This document shows, one piece after another, positions 8,131-16,373 of a stretch of DNA of 64,000 nt. The notes below the pieces were generated by a model. The model was given only the letters and a program-made list of their open reading frames with translations. It was not told the origin of the DNA and searched no databases. Each line of letters opens with the position of its first letter. The stretch's first letter is position 1. The stretch lies in NCBI RefSeq assembly GCF_009827615.1, contig NZ_WTYU01000002.1, forward strand, positions 913,020-977,019, given 5' to 3'. The stretch comes from Allopontixanthobacter confluentis. Its GTDB lineage: Bacteria > Pseudomonadota > Alphaproteobacteria > Sphingomonadales > Sphingomonadaceae. The position numbers were made by a program, and so were the translations under genes.

Positions 8131-8508
8131 TTATGCCTTTTCCAGCGTGCATTGCAGCGGATGCTGGTTCTGCCGCGCGAAATCCATCACTTCGTTAACC
8201 TTGGTCTCGGCCACTTCGTAGGAAAAGACGCCGCAGATGCCGACACCTTTCTGGTGGACATGCAGCATCACCCGGGTCGCCTGATCAATATCCATGCGGA
8301 AAAACCGCTTCAGCACCATCACCACAAATTCCATGGGCGTGTAATCGTCGTTCAGCAGCAAAACCTTGTATTGGCTTGGCTTCTTCGTCTTGGTCTGGGT
8401 TTTGGTCGCAATGCCGACCTGGTTGCCGCCATCGCCGCCATCCTCTTTTTTGTCGGATGCGCGGGGGGTGAACAAAGCTGGTTCAGGATGATGGGGTCGG
8501 ACTGTCAT
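8131..8508 (-). CDS. clpS: ClpS, ATP-dependent Clp protease adaptor
   Basis: The 125-residue protein has a low-complexity N-terminal extension (about 40 residues) followed by the ClpS fold: [19 protein letters not shown] contains the conserved [11 protein letters not shown]-degron pocket and [14 protein letters not shown] follows. ClpS delivers N-end rule substrates to ClpA-ClpP. Start 8508 is chosen because the upstream extension of the open frame runs into repeated DNA and is unlike ClpS. There is no clpA beside it. Confidence 0.93.
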   Translation of the reverse strand: MTVRPHHPEPALFTPRASDKKEDGGDGGNQVGIATKTQTKTKKPSQYKVLLLNDDYTPMEFVVMVLKRFFRMDIDQATRVMLHVHQKGVGICGVFSYEVAETKVNEVMDFARQNQHPLQCTLEKA

Positions 8509-8646
8509 GGCAGCCGTAATATCGTATCGAGTTGACCCAGCGCAAGATGCTGCGCGTAATTTGGCCGCGCCCGCCCGCTGTTCCAACGTAAAATGGTCAA
8601 GGACGAAAGGGCACAGGCAGGTTCGCATATTGCCCGACACGTAAAC

Positions 8647-8698
8647 GGGGCCAGAATCGCAAACGGGGCAGAATCGCAAACGGGGCAGAATCGCAAAC
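8647..8698. repeat. Three tandem copies of a 17-bp unit
   Basis: Unit GGGGCAGAATCGCAAAC at 8647-8664 (with one extra C), 8665-8681 and 8682-8698. It lies in the gap between clpS and the phasin terminator and does not code. Confidence 0.9.
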
Positions 8699-8726
8699 GG
8701 GCCGGACGGTGAAAACCGTCCGGCCC
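8699..8726 (-). terminator. Probable terminator of the phasin gene
   Basis: A perfect 12-bp GC-rich stem (8699-8710 with 8715-8726), 4-base loop, followed on the minus strand by a short GTTTG. It lies 65 bases beyond the phasin stop. Confidence 0.7.
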
Positions 8727-8790
8727 GCTTTGAAATGCGTCAGCGTGATGTGCTCCACCGGGTCAAGGCGCCGGTGTCAGCACTCAGGCT

Positions 8791-9603
8791 TCAGGCTGCC
8801 TTGCGGACTTTGTCCATGGCAACGCTCATGCGGCTGGAAATTGGCGCGAACGCTTCATTTGCCAGCTTGACCCATGCTTCGGTGGTCTTGGAAACGGTTG
8901 CCACGGTCGCATCGAAATTGCGGCTGGCAATCTTGCTCTGCAACTGAGCGAATTCGGTCGGCGACTTTACCGCAGCGATTTCCCTGGCGTCAGAAGCGAT
9001 GGCCGCAGCAGCAGCTTTGCCGTCAGCAACGTAGGACTTGGCCATGTCCTGCATACCCGATGCCAGGATCTTGCCGGCTTCGACAACAGCTTCAACGTTC
9101 TGCTTGCTGAAATCGCCCATGTCCGAAGCAAGCACAGTGCCCTTTTCGTAAACGGTCTTGGCGCGGGTCTGAAGATCAGCAAAGCCGTCCTTGACCTGTG
9201 CGGAATAATCGGCGGTGGTTTCTTTAGCCTTGGTCATGATGGTATCCCTGTAGTTTGATGTCTTGGTGTCTGCCGGTGCGGCAATTTTGCGCGCGGCAGC
9301 CGTTTTGCGGGCTGCGGGCTTCGCAGCAGTCTTCCTGGCGGCGACCTTTTTGGCTGCAGCTTTCTTCACCGGCGCTTTGCGCTTTGCAGCGGGCTTGCGG
9401 GCAGGCGTTGCTGCAGCGGCTTTGGTTGCAGCCGGTTTAGCTGCTGGCTTGGCGTCTGCTTCGACAGCTTGGGCCACAGCCGCAATGTTCACGGTATCGT
9501 CTGCCTTCTTTGCCGGAGCATTGGCTTCGACATTCTTTGCAGCGGCATCGGCAATTGCCTTTTGCGTTGCTGCATCGATCTTGCTTGCGGCTTGATCAGC
9601 CAT
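8791..9603 (-). CDS. Phasin family protein with histone H1-like Ala/Lys/Pro-rich N-terminal region
   Basis: The 270-residue protein is bipartite. Residues about 50-120 are a basic A/K/P-rich tract (repeats of the KPAA/KKAAA kind) like histone H1 C-tails, and residues about 130-270 are a helical Phasin_2-type domain with amphipathic segments (AQVKDGFADLQTRAK, VEAVVEAGKILASGMQ). Phasins coat polyhydroxyalkanoate granules; the basic tract could bind DNA and tether granules to the nucleoid, as in PhaF/PhaM-type proteins. The start at 9603 has AAGGA upstream. It follows phaC and has PhaR-like operators in its own promoter. Confidence 0.88.
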   Translation of the reverse strand: MADQAASKIDAATQKAIADAAAKNVEANAPAKKADDTVNIAAVAQAVEADAKPAAKPAATKAAAATPARKPAAKRKAPVKKAAAKKVAARKTAAKPAARKTAAARKIAAPADTKTSNYRDTIMTKAKETTADYSAQVKDGFADLQTRAKTVYEKGTVLASDMGDFSKQNVEAVVEAGKILASGMQDMAKSYVADGKAAAAAIASDAREIAAVKSPTEFAQLQSKIASRNFDATVATVSKTTEAWVKLANEAFAPISSRMSVAMDKVRKAA

Positions 9604-9650
9604 AATAAAAATCCTTGTGCTTCCAACGCCCGTCCAAACGAGCTTTATGT

Positions 9651-9709
9651 TGCAGTGCACAAAATAGGCATTGCAGCTGGTAAGTCAAGCATTTTTGTGC
9701 AGTGCAGCA
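9651..9709 (-). promoter_or_regulatory. Two PhaR-like operators upstream of the phasin gene
   Basis: TGCAGTGCACAA at 9651-9662 and TGCAGTGCAGCA at 9698-9709 both fit TGCRNYGCASMA, a motif reported for the PHA regulator PhaR (recalled from Paracoccus work). The second also matches in the opposite orientation at 9695-9706. The sites lie 48 and 95 bases upstream of the phasin start, in the 137-base gap after phaC. phaR itself is not in the window. Confidence 0.6.
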
Positions 9710-9740
9710 AAAACCGTGAATGATATGTGATTACAGGAAG

Positions 9741-11645
9741 TTAGCGCGTCATCACATAACGGCCCGGCGCATCTTCAATCACAATATCACCTTTTGCACC
9801 GGGTTTGCGTTTGCCGGTGGCGGGCACTTTTGCGCTATCCACGCTGGTCAGCCACTCAAACCAGTCGGGCCACCAGCTGCCCTTGTGTTCTTCGGCGCCC
9901 GCAATGAATTCATCCAGCGAGGAAACATCCTTGTCGTTGCGCCAATATTGGTACTTGTTGGCAGCAGGCGGGTTGACCACGCCGGCAATATGGCCCGACC
10001 CTGCAAGCACAAACCGCATTGGCCCGGAAAACTGGTCCATAATGCGCCAGACGCTGGTGGCAGGTGCGATATGGTCTTCCTTGCCGGCCTGGATGTAGCA
10101 GGGCGTTTTGACTTGGGTCAGATCAATCGGCGTGCCGTCCGCCGACATGGAATCTGGCACCACCAACCGGTTGTCGCGGTACAGATCAATCAGATAGCTC
10201 TTGTGCCATTTGGCCGGCAGGTTGGTGACATCACCATTCCAGTGCAGCATATCAAATGCGGGATAATCCTCGCCCAGCAGGTAATTGTTGACCACGTAAT
10301 TCCAGATCAGATCCGTGCCGCGCAGCAGATTGAACGTGGCCGCCATCACCCGGCCATCCAGATAGCCATCAGTGGCCATGCTATCGATTGCCTTGATCTG
10401 CGCTTCATCGACAAAGTGCAGCAATTCGCCTGCCTGTTTGAAATCGACCTGCGCGGTAAAGAATGTCGCGCTTGCTACCTTGTCCGCCTCGCCCCGGCGC
10501 GCCAGGATCGCCAGCGTTGCCGCCAGCGTGGTCCCGGCCACACAATAGCCGATGGTATGCACAGATTTGACCTTCAGCCGCGCCCTTACATGGTCAATCG
10601 CATCCATCTGCGCGCGGATATAATCATCCCACACCACGTCCTTCATCGACGCATCGGCTGATTTCCAGCTGACCATGAAAGTGGTGATCCCCTGCGCCGC
10701 AGACCAGCTGACGAAACTTTTCTTGGGGTTGAGATCAAGGATATAGAACCGATTGATCCATGGCGGGAAAATCACCAGCGGCGTTTCCAGCACCTGGTCC
10801 GTCGTGGGGCTATATTGGATGAGCTGGTAAAGCTCGGTTTCATGCACCACCTTGCCCGGCGTGATGGCGATGTTATCGCCCAGCGTGAATGCTTCGGGAT
10901 CGGTATGGGTCAATTGGCCGCGCTTCAGATCGGCCATCAGATGTTCCATGCCCTTAACCAGATTTTCCCCACCGGATTCCAGCGTGCGTTCCAGCACCAG
11001 CGGATTGGTGGCGGGGAAATTGGCCGGGCTGAGAGCGTCGATCATGGCGCTGGTGGCAAAGCGCAATTGTTCGCGTTTGGCCGCGTCAATGCCGCCAATA
11101 TCATCCACCATCGCGTTCAGCCGTTCGGCCAGCATCAGATAGGTCTGATGGATCAGGGCAAAAACCGGCTGGTTCTGCCATTTGGGATCGGCAAAGCGGC
11201 GGTCGGTGCGGGGCAACTGCGGCGCGCTGTCAGCATCCACCGTGCCATCATCGCCAAACCGGTATTGGCCCAGCACAGATTGCCACAAGGCAACACTGTC
11301 ATCCACCATCTGCTTCTGCCGCGCAGGATCGGCCATCGGCATCAGTTCATACCATTTCTGCGCCATGCCAAGCCACTGCGCCGGGTCAAACATGGCCGCA
11401 ACCGGGTTCGCCGCGGATGTCTGGCTCGACTGGAAATCCGCCCACATGGTGTGCAGCCTGCCGGCCACATCGTTCCATTGTGCCATCGCATCTGCATCAG
11501 GCGCCATCTGTCCGGACGTCATCCCGGGCATCATCTGGGCAGGCATCAGCATTGGCAGCATCTGACCCCAGAAAGCCTGCATCTGCTGGGCCTGCGCCTG
11601 CATCAATTCGCTGAAGGTTTCGTCGGATTTGCTGGCGCCTGCCAT
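9741..11645 (-). CDS. phaC: Class I poly(R)-hydroxyalkanoate synthase
   Basis: The 634-residue cytosolic enzyme polymerises (R)-3-hydroxyacyl-CoA into PHA at the granule surface. The lipase-like box IGYCVAGTT carries the catalytic Cys (about residue 368); the conserved Asp lies in the GKEDHIAP segment and the His in GSGHIAGVVNPP. The PhaC N-terminal domain and a C-terminal WWPDWFEWL segment are present, and the length fits class I. The start at 11645 (MAGASK) has a GAGG site; MRPDM at 11657 is an alternative. The phasin follows on the same strand. An inverted TTGCA/TGCAA at 11733-11746 lies upstream. Confidence 0.95.
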   Translation of the reverse strand: MAGASKSDETFSELMQAQAQQMQAFWGQMLPMLMPAQMMPGMTSGQMAPDADAMAQWNDVAGRLHTMWADFQSSQTSAANPVAAMFDPAQWLGMAQKWYELMPMADPARQKQMVDDSVALWQSVLGQYRFGDDGTVDADSAPQLPRTDRRFADPKWQNQPVFALIHQTYLMLAERLNAMVDDIGGIDAAKREQLRFATSAMIDALSPANFPATNPLVLERTLESGGENLVKGMEHLMADLKRGQLTHTDPEAFTLGDNIAITPGKVVHETELYQLIQYSPTTDQVLETPLVIFPPWINRFYILDLNPKKSFVSWSAAQGITTFMVSWKSADASMKDVVWDDYIRAQMDAIDHVRARLKVKSVHTIGYCVAGTTLAATLAILARRGEADKVASATFFTAQVDFKQAGELLHFVDEAQIKAIDSMATDGYLDGRVMAATFNLLRGTDLIWNYVVNNYLLGEDYPAFDMLHWNGDVTNLPAKWHKSYLIDLYRDNRLVVPDSMSADGTPIDLTQVKTPCYIQAGKEDHIAPATSVWRIMDQFSGPMRFVLAGSGHIAGVVNPPAANKYQYWRNDKDVSSLDEFIAGAEEHKGSWWPDWFEWLTSVDSAKVPATGKRKPGAKGDIVIEDAPGRYVMTR

Positions 11646-11821
11646 ATCGGGCCTCATTCTGAGAAAATTGCATGACACATCCGCGATGTGCCTTTGTCGG
11701 TGTTTTTGCCTTATAGGATTGCGCGAGAGCGATTGCACCTATGCAATTGTTGCTTGTCTGATAATCAGGCCGGAAGATCAACACAGCCAGGGGCAAACCG
11801 CCCTGAAACGCACCAAGGGAT

Positions 11822-13006
11822 ATGATGGATACCGATTTCTACCGCATGAAGCGCCTGCCGCCATACGTGATTGCCGAAGTAAACGGCCTGCGTCACGCGG
11901 CCCGGCGTGAAGGCAGAGATATCATCGACCTTGGGATGGGCAACCCGGACCAGCCGCCGCCAGCCCATGTGATCGAAAAATTATGCGAAGTGGCGCGCAA
12001 GCCCAGCGCCCATGGCTATTCCCAGTCGCGCGGTATTCCCGGCTTGCGGCGCGCACAGGCCAATTATTATGGCCGCCGCTTCGGGGTCGATCTGGACCCG
12101 GAAACAGAAGTGGTGGTGACCATGGGGTCCAAGGAAGGGCTGGCCAGCCTTGCCAATGCCATCACCGCGCCCGGTGATGTGGTGCTGGCGCCCAACCCGT
12201 CTTACCCGATCCACACCTTCGGTTTTATCATTGCAGGGGCCACTATTCGCTCCGTGCCAACCACGCCCAATGAAGATTACTGGCGCGCGCTCGACAATGC
12301 GATGGCCTTTACCGTGCCGCGCCCAAGTGTGCTGGTGGTGAATTACCCGTCCAATCCCACCGCAGAAGTGGTCGACCTGGCATTTTACGAACGGCTGGTG
12401 GCATGGGCAAAGGAAAACGAGGTCTGGGTGCTGTCCGACCTTGCCTATTCCGAACTCTATTTTGACGGCAATCCCACGCCGTCGATCATGCAGGTGCCCG
12501 GCGCGAAGGATGTCGCGGTGGAATTCACTTCCATGTCCAAGACCTATTCCATGGCCGGGTGGCGCATGGGCTTTGCGGTGGGCAACAGGGCGCTGATTGC
12601 CGCGATGACGCGGGTGAAAAGCTACCTCGATTATGGCGCATTCACGCCCATCCAGGCGGCCGCCTGCGCGGCATTGAATGGCCCGCAGGATATCGTGGAA
12701 AGCAACCGGCTCCTGTATCACAAGCGCCGCGATGTGATGGTGGAAGCGTTTGGCCGTGCCGGCTGGGACATTCCGCCGCCGCCTGCATCCATGTTCGCAT
12801 GGGCACCGCTGCCGCCGGCCTTGAAAGCCATGGGCAGTCTCGAATTTTCCAAGCAATTGCTGGAACACGCCGAAGTCGCCGTGGCACCGGGTGTCGGCTA
12901 TGGCGAGGAAGGCGAAGGCTTTGTCCGCATCGCCATGGTGGAAAATGAACAGCGGCTGCGCCAGGCGGCGCGCAATGTGAAACGCTATCTGGCGAGTGTT
13001 ACCTGA
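11822..13006 (+). CDS. PLP-dependent aminotransferase, AlaC-like alanine transaminase
   Basis: The 394-residue fold-type I aminotransferase has the PLP lysine in SMSKTYSMAGWRMGF, the NYPSNPTAE cofactor-contacting Asn segment and a C-terminal Arg motif region. Sequence style (GMGNPDQPPP, TMGSKEGL) matches the AlaC/YfdZ branch, which makes alanine from pyruvate and glutamate; LL-diaminopimelate aminotransferase relatives are the main alternative. The start follows an AAGGGA site; ATG ATG gives a two-way choice. It is divergent from phaC. Confidence 0.88.
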   Translation: MMDTDFYRMKRLPPYVIAEVNGLRHAARREGRDIIDLGMGNPDQPPPAHVIEKLCEVARKPSAHGYSQSRGIPGLRRAQANYYGRRFGVDLDPETEVVVTMGSKEGLASLANAITAPGDVVLAPNPSYPIHTFGFIIAGATIRSVPTTPNEDYWRALDNAMAFTVPRPSVLVVNYPSNPTAEVVDLAFYERLVAWAKENEVWVLSDLAYSELYFDGNPTPSIMQVPGAKDVAVEFTSMSKTYSMAGWRMGFAVGNRALIAAMTRVKSYLDYGAFTPIQAAACAALNGPQDIVESNRLLYHKRRDVMVEAFGRAGWDIPPPPASMFAWAPLPPALKAMGSLEFSKQLLEHAEVAVAPGVGYGEEGEGFVRIAMVENEQRLRQAARNVKRYLASVT

Positions 13007-13076
13007 CGCCGCTGGCCAAATTCAACTGCATGACAAGTTTGCCGAATCGCCGCCATTAACCTAGCAAGGGCAGGTT

Positions 13077-13670
13077 ATGGCAAAGGAACCATCAGTGATT
13101 GGCGAAGCCACCAGGACGCTGACTGTAAAACAGCGCGCGGTGATGGAAGGTATCGACCGGCGACAGCCAATCAAGCTGATCGCCGGTGAAATGGGTGTTT
13201 CCGAAACTCGCATCAACCAGCATATCCGCGCCTTGAAGGGCATTTACGGCGCATCCAGCCTGAATGAACTGGTGGAAGAATTCCGCAAAAGCGAGCCTGA
13301 AAAGCCTGAAGATGCGCCAGCTGAAGGAGCCATTCCCCCCTTCAGAAATGTTGCATACAGCATTAAGCAGCTGCCAGAACTGGACATTCCCAGCCAGAAG
13401 TTGACCCGGGATGACCCCGGTTCGATTAGGGTGTCCGATGCACATGTGGTCGCACGCGATGCGCTTTGGGCACACGATATCGAACCGGTGGTCGTCTTCG
13501 GGGCGCTCGACGGTGATAACGCCGTCCTATACCGTCTCGCTGTTATGGTCGGACTGGCGTTTGGCATGATTGCCGCAGTGGTCCTGGTCGTATCAGCGGC
13601 GCTTTCCCTAAGCGAGGTGCTGGATGGACAGGCTTCCGTTCCCGTAGACAACCAGGGTGCAACCGGTTGA
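13077..13670 (+). CDS. LuxR-type helix-turn-helix protein with C-terminal membrane anchor
   Basis: The 197-residue protein has a GerE/LuxR-like HTH in residues about 12-70 (LTVKQRAVMEGIDRRQPIKL then a SETRINQHI recognition-helix region), a variable linker, and one strongly hydrophobic segment near residues 152-178 with a short tail. There is no receiver or autoinducer domain. It would hold a DNA-binding domain at the inner membrane. The next four genes on the same strand are small and poorly known; co-function with them is a guess. An AGG site lies before the start. Confidence 0.75.
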   Translation: MAKEPSVIGEATRTLTVKQRAVMEGIDRRQPIKLIAGEMGVSETRINQHIRALKGIYGASSLNELVEEFRKSEPEKPEDAPAEGAIPPFRNVAYSIKQLPELDIPSQKLTRDDPGSIRVSDAHVVARDALWAHDIEPVVVFGALDGDNAVLYRLAVMVGLAFGMIAAVVLVVSAALSLSEVLDGQASVPVDNQGATG

Positions 13671-13706
13671 GCCTGGCTGCGCCCGGAGTTTTCCGGAGAC
13701 ATTGCG

Positions 13707-14081
13707 ATGACTACCGAAGCAATGACGGCCCACACAATGACGGCCAAAATGCGCGCGGATGCGCTGAATATACGCAAGCTGATGCGCGAAGCAGAAGCGC
13801 TGTCCGACGAAGCGATGCTGGCATGTGCGCGGCTGAAACAGGCCATGCTGCTTGCGCGGCAAAACCCCGAAGTGCCGCTTGATGCCGGCCAGCGCGCCAT
13901 CATGCGTCTGGTTCAGGCGGAACAGCAGGCATTGTCCATGTCCACCAGCCTGCTGCGGGTGCATGACGAATTGAGCAAGGTCGCCCGTGAACGTGCCGGC
14001 CCGGATGAAGATTTCCCCACCATTATCGAACCAAGCGCGCTCAATGCCATGCCAGCACAGCAGATGCAGGAAGCAGCATAG
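13707..14081 (+). CDS. Hypothetical helical protein
   Basis: The 124-residue protein is predicted to be largely alpha-helical with Ala/Met/Leu-rich heptad-like spacing (DEAMLACARLKQAMLLARQ, AEQQALSMSTSLLRVHDELS) and an acidic, disordered end. I do not recognise a family. GGAG lies 8 bases before the start. It begins 36 bases after the membrane-anchored HTH gene and 18 bases before the next gene, so it is probably part of the same transcript. Confidence 0.68.
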   Translation: MTTEAMTAHTMTAKMRADALNIRKLMREAEALSDEAMLACARLKQAMLLARQNPEVPLDAGQRAIMRLVQAEQQALSMSTSLLRVHDELSKVARERAGPDEDFPTIIEPSALNAMPAQQMQEAA

Positions 14082-14099
14082 GCCAGTGAAGGCACCATT

Positions 14100-14600
14100 T
14101 TGCAGCTGATTCTGGACAACCGGGCCCTCATCCAGTTTGCCCTGATGGCAGTGGTGTGCCTGCTCGCGCTCAGAAAAGGTGGTGGGCCGGAACGGGGCGT
14201 TGCGCTGGTGCTGCTGTCCATGTTCATCATCGACCGGGTCTACCATCTGGTGCTGGACCGGGGCGTGACCCTGTCGTCGGTCGATCTTTTTCATGCTGCG
14301 CTTGATTTTGCGGCAGCCATTGCGCTGGTGGTCATCGCCCTGCGCGCCAACCGGATGTACACGCTATGGATTGCAGGCCTGCAACTGATTGCGCTGAGTG
14401 CGCATCTGGCGCGCGAGATGACGTCGGGCATGACGCCGATTGCCTATGCCATACTCTACATCCTCCCGTCCTATTTTCAGATACTGGCTTTGGCAATGGG
14501 CCTGCAGATGCATCTAAAGCGGCAAAAGCGGTATGGCCCTTACAGGGGATGGCGCAGGTCTTCCGCGGGCTCGGATGGGCTACGGGGCGTCCGGCGGTGA
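14100..14600 (+). CDS. Hypothetical polytopic membrane protein
   Basis: The 166-residue protein has about four or five hydrophobic segments: FALMAVVCLLAL, VALVLLSMFIID, FAAAIALVVIAL, YTLWIAGLQLIALSA and YAILYILPSYFQILALAMG, then a basic cytoplasmic tail. Translation appears to start at TTG 14100, with GAAGG upstream; ATG 14145 would remove most of the first helix. No family is recognised. Its end overlaps the start of the RadC-like gene (either by 52 bases or by a GTGA 4-base overlap). Confidence 0.65.
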   Translation: MQLILDNRALIQFALMAVVCLLALRKGGGPERGVALVLLSMFIIDRVYHLVLDRGVTLSSVDLFHAALDFAAAIALVVIALRANRMYTLWIAGLQLIALSAHLAREMTSGMTPIAYAILYILPSYFQILALAMGLQMHLKRQKRYGPYRGWRRSSAGSDGLRGVRR

Positions 14601-15022
14601 GTTTCTCCACTGGGGGGCGGGGGCTCCGCCAGCCTTGCCGTACAATCGCTGTGCCGCTTGCTGACCCGCGGTTTCTCACCTTCGTCCGGTCGCACTTTGA
14701 AAATGCCCGGGAAGAACGGCTGCATGTCACCTATCTGGATTCGGCCGGCCACTATCTGGCCGATGAAACGCTGGCGACAGGTCTGACCCATTGCGCTGCC
14801 ACCCGCGCCCGCACCCTGTTTGCCAAGGCGATGGCCGCCGATGCCAAGGGATTTATTCTGGCCCATAACCACCCTTCGGGCATTTGCCGGCCAAGCGAAG
14901 ATGACATCCGTTCGACAGACCGCGTGCGCCATCTGGCAGCGGCGCTGGATATTCCGCTCATCGATCATCTGATTGTCACTACCGCACATATTTATAGCAT
15001 GCAGTCTGGCCGGCTGCTGTGA
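14549..15022 (+). CDS. Stand-alone RadC/JAB-domain protein (JAMM metalloprotease fold)
   Basis: The protein of about 157 residues consists essentially of the RadC JAB domain. It shows the JAMM metal motif AHNHPSG followed by a Ser and Asp (SEDD), and the preceding EERLHVTYLDSAGHYL strand with the Glu/Asp typical of RadC. The UPF0758 N-terminal helix-hairpin-helix part of full-length RadC (about 220 residues) is missing. A GTG start at 14597 would give a 4-base GTGA overlap with the previous gene and a 141-residue protein. Isolated RadC-like proteins are often found near mobile or defence genes; function is unknown. Confidence 0.82.
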   Translation: MAQVFRGLGWATGRPAVSFSTGGRGLRQPCRTIAVPLADPRFLTFVRSHFENAREERLHVTYLDSAGHYLADETLATGLTHCAATRARTLFAKAMAADAKGFILAHNHPSGICRPSEDDIRSTDRVRHLAAALDIPLIDHLIVTTAHIYSMQSGRLL

Positions 15023-15068
15023 TGTGTATAATGCCGGCGTTCCGCCTCGATTTATCCGGCTGACACAT

Positions 15069-15536
15069 ATGGATCGCGCATCTTTTCTCGCCGGGGCTGA
15101 AATGCTGCCACGCCATTTTCGCGCTGGCCCGGTGATGCTCGACCTGTTTCACCGGGATGGCAGTATTGATGGCCGCTGGCTGGGGCTCCACCCGCGCGAG
15201 TTCGAATTGTTCTGGCGGCTGGCAGAATGCGCCGGCCAGCCCCTTTCGCGCAAGCGGTTGCTGGCTGAAGTATGGCGGATCGACTATGATCCTGAAACCA
15301 ACCGGGTCGAAGTGCATGTGGCCCGCCTGCGCGCAAAATTGCACGTTTTCAGCGCAAGCTGGCTGATCGTGACGGTGCCTGCAGGCTATCTGCTTGATGC
15401 GGCTGCCTATCCTGTTCTGCGAACAGACGATTGCCCGGCCACCCCGCAACAATATCTGGACAGCTACCTTCGGTTGGGCAACGATAGGTGCACAGCAGAA
15501 ATTACAGGTGATGCAGATGAATTTCTCCCCGAATGA
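15069..15536 (+). CDS. Orphan OmpR/PhoB-type winged-helix DNA-binding protein without receiver domain
   Basis: The 155-residue protein carries a Trans_reg_C winged helix (about residues 25-115): LGLHPREFELFWRLAECAG, LLAEVW, and the recognition-helix segment ETNRVEVHVARLRAKL, ending in the VPAGYLL wing. No phospho-receiver precedes it, so DNA binding is not controlled by the usual phosphorylation. No clear Shine-Dalgarno is seen; ATG 15102 is an alternative start. The 3' end overlaps the next gene by 20 bases. Confidence 0.78.
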   Translation: MDRASFLAGAEMLPRHFRAGPVMLDLFHRDGSIDGRWLGLHPREFELFWRLAECAGQPLSRKRLLAEVWRIDYDPETNRVEVHVARLRAKLHVFSASWLIVTVPAGYLLDAAAYPVLRTDDCPATPQQYLDSYLRLGNDRCTAEITGDADEFLPE

Positions 15537-16323
15537 CCGTGTTTCAATCACCATGGGCGATCATGGCGTGGCGCAGGTGCGGCTGGTGCGCGGCGACAAG
15601 ATGAATGCTCTTGATCCGGAAATGTTTGAACGCATCATCGAGGCTGGCCATGCTTTGCAAAAGGCCCGCGGGCTAAGAGCGGTGGTCCTGTCGGGGGAAG
15701 GCAAGTCATTTTGCGCCGGGCTGGACACGGCCAGTTTCGGGCAGGAACCAGCACCTGACCAACCGGGCCTTACCGAGCGGACTTACGGCAATTCCAACAA
15801 ATTCCAGCAAGTCGCGACGCAATGGCGCAAATTGCCGGTCCCGGTCATCGCGGCCATCCACGGTGTGTGCTTTGGCGGGGGGATGCAGATTGCCAGCGGG
15901 GCGGATATCCGCATTGCCGCGCCCGATGCCCGCATGGCCATCATGGAACTGAAATGGGGGCTGGTGCCGGACATGGGCGGTTATGCCCTGTGGCGCGGAC
16001 TGGTGCGGGATGATGTGCTGCGCGAACTGGTTTATACCAATCGCCAGTTCAGCGGGGAAGAAGCAGCCGCGATGGGCTTGGCCACTTTTGTGGATGCAGA
16101 CCCCCTCGGCCGCGCCACTGCTCTGGCGCAGGAAATCGCCAGTCGTAACCCGCACGCCATTCGCGCTGCCAAGCGGCTGTCCAACGCCATGCACGACCGC
16201 TCGACTGACGAATTGCTGATGGAAGAAAGTATCGAACAGCACGCCATCATGCGCACGCCCAACCAGATCGAGGCAGTGATGGCTGGCATGGCACAACGCC
16301 CGGCCAGATTTACCGACGTTTAG
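15517..16323 (+). CDS. Enoyl-CoA hydratase/isomerase (crotonase) family protein
   Basis: The 268-residue single-domain crotonase has oxyanion-hole segments FCAGLD and HGVCFGGGMQIASGADIRIA. In the second, the Glu usual at the first catalytic position of hydratases is not evident, but a Glu (MAIMELKWGLVPDMGG) is seen at the second. It probably acts on an acyl-CoA in beta-oxidation or a related route; exact activity is open because crotonases vary widely. AGG lies 8 bases before ATG 15517; ATG 15511 is possible. It is convergent with the thioesterase gene. Confidence 0.85.
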   Translation: MNFSPNDRVSITMGDHGVAQVRLVRGDKMNALDPEMFERIIEAGHALQKARGLRAVVLSGEGKSFCAGLDTASFGQEPAPDQPGLTERTYGNSNKFQQVATQWRKLPVPVIAAIHGVCFGGGMQIASGADIRIAAPDARMAIMELKWGLVPDMGGYALWRGLVRDDVLRELVYTNRQFSGEEAAAMGLATFVDADPLGRATALAQEIASRNPHAIRAAKRLSNAMHDRSTDELLMEESIEQHAIMRTPNQIEAVMAGMAQRPARFTDV

Positions 16324-16373
16324 CGGCGCGCGTTATCCAGCCTGACAGCATACCAGCCGTTTTCGATCAATTG

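Noticed and set aside
8647-8698. CRISPR array
   Set aside because: The 17-bp units are directly adjacent with no spacers and there are no cas genes; the same holds for the arrays at 41274 and 43996.
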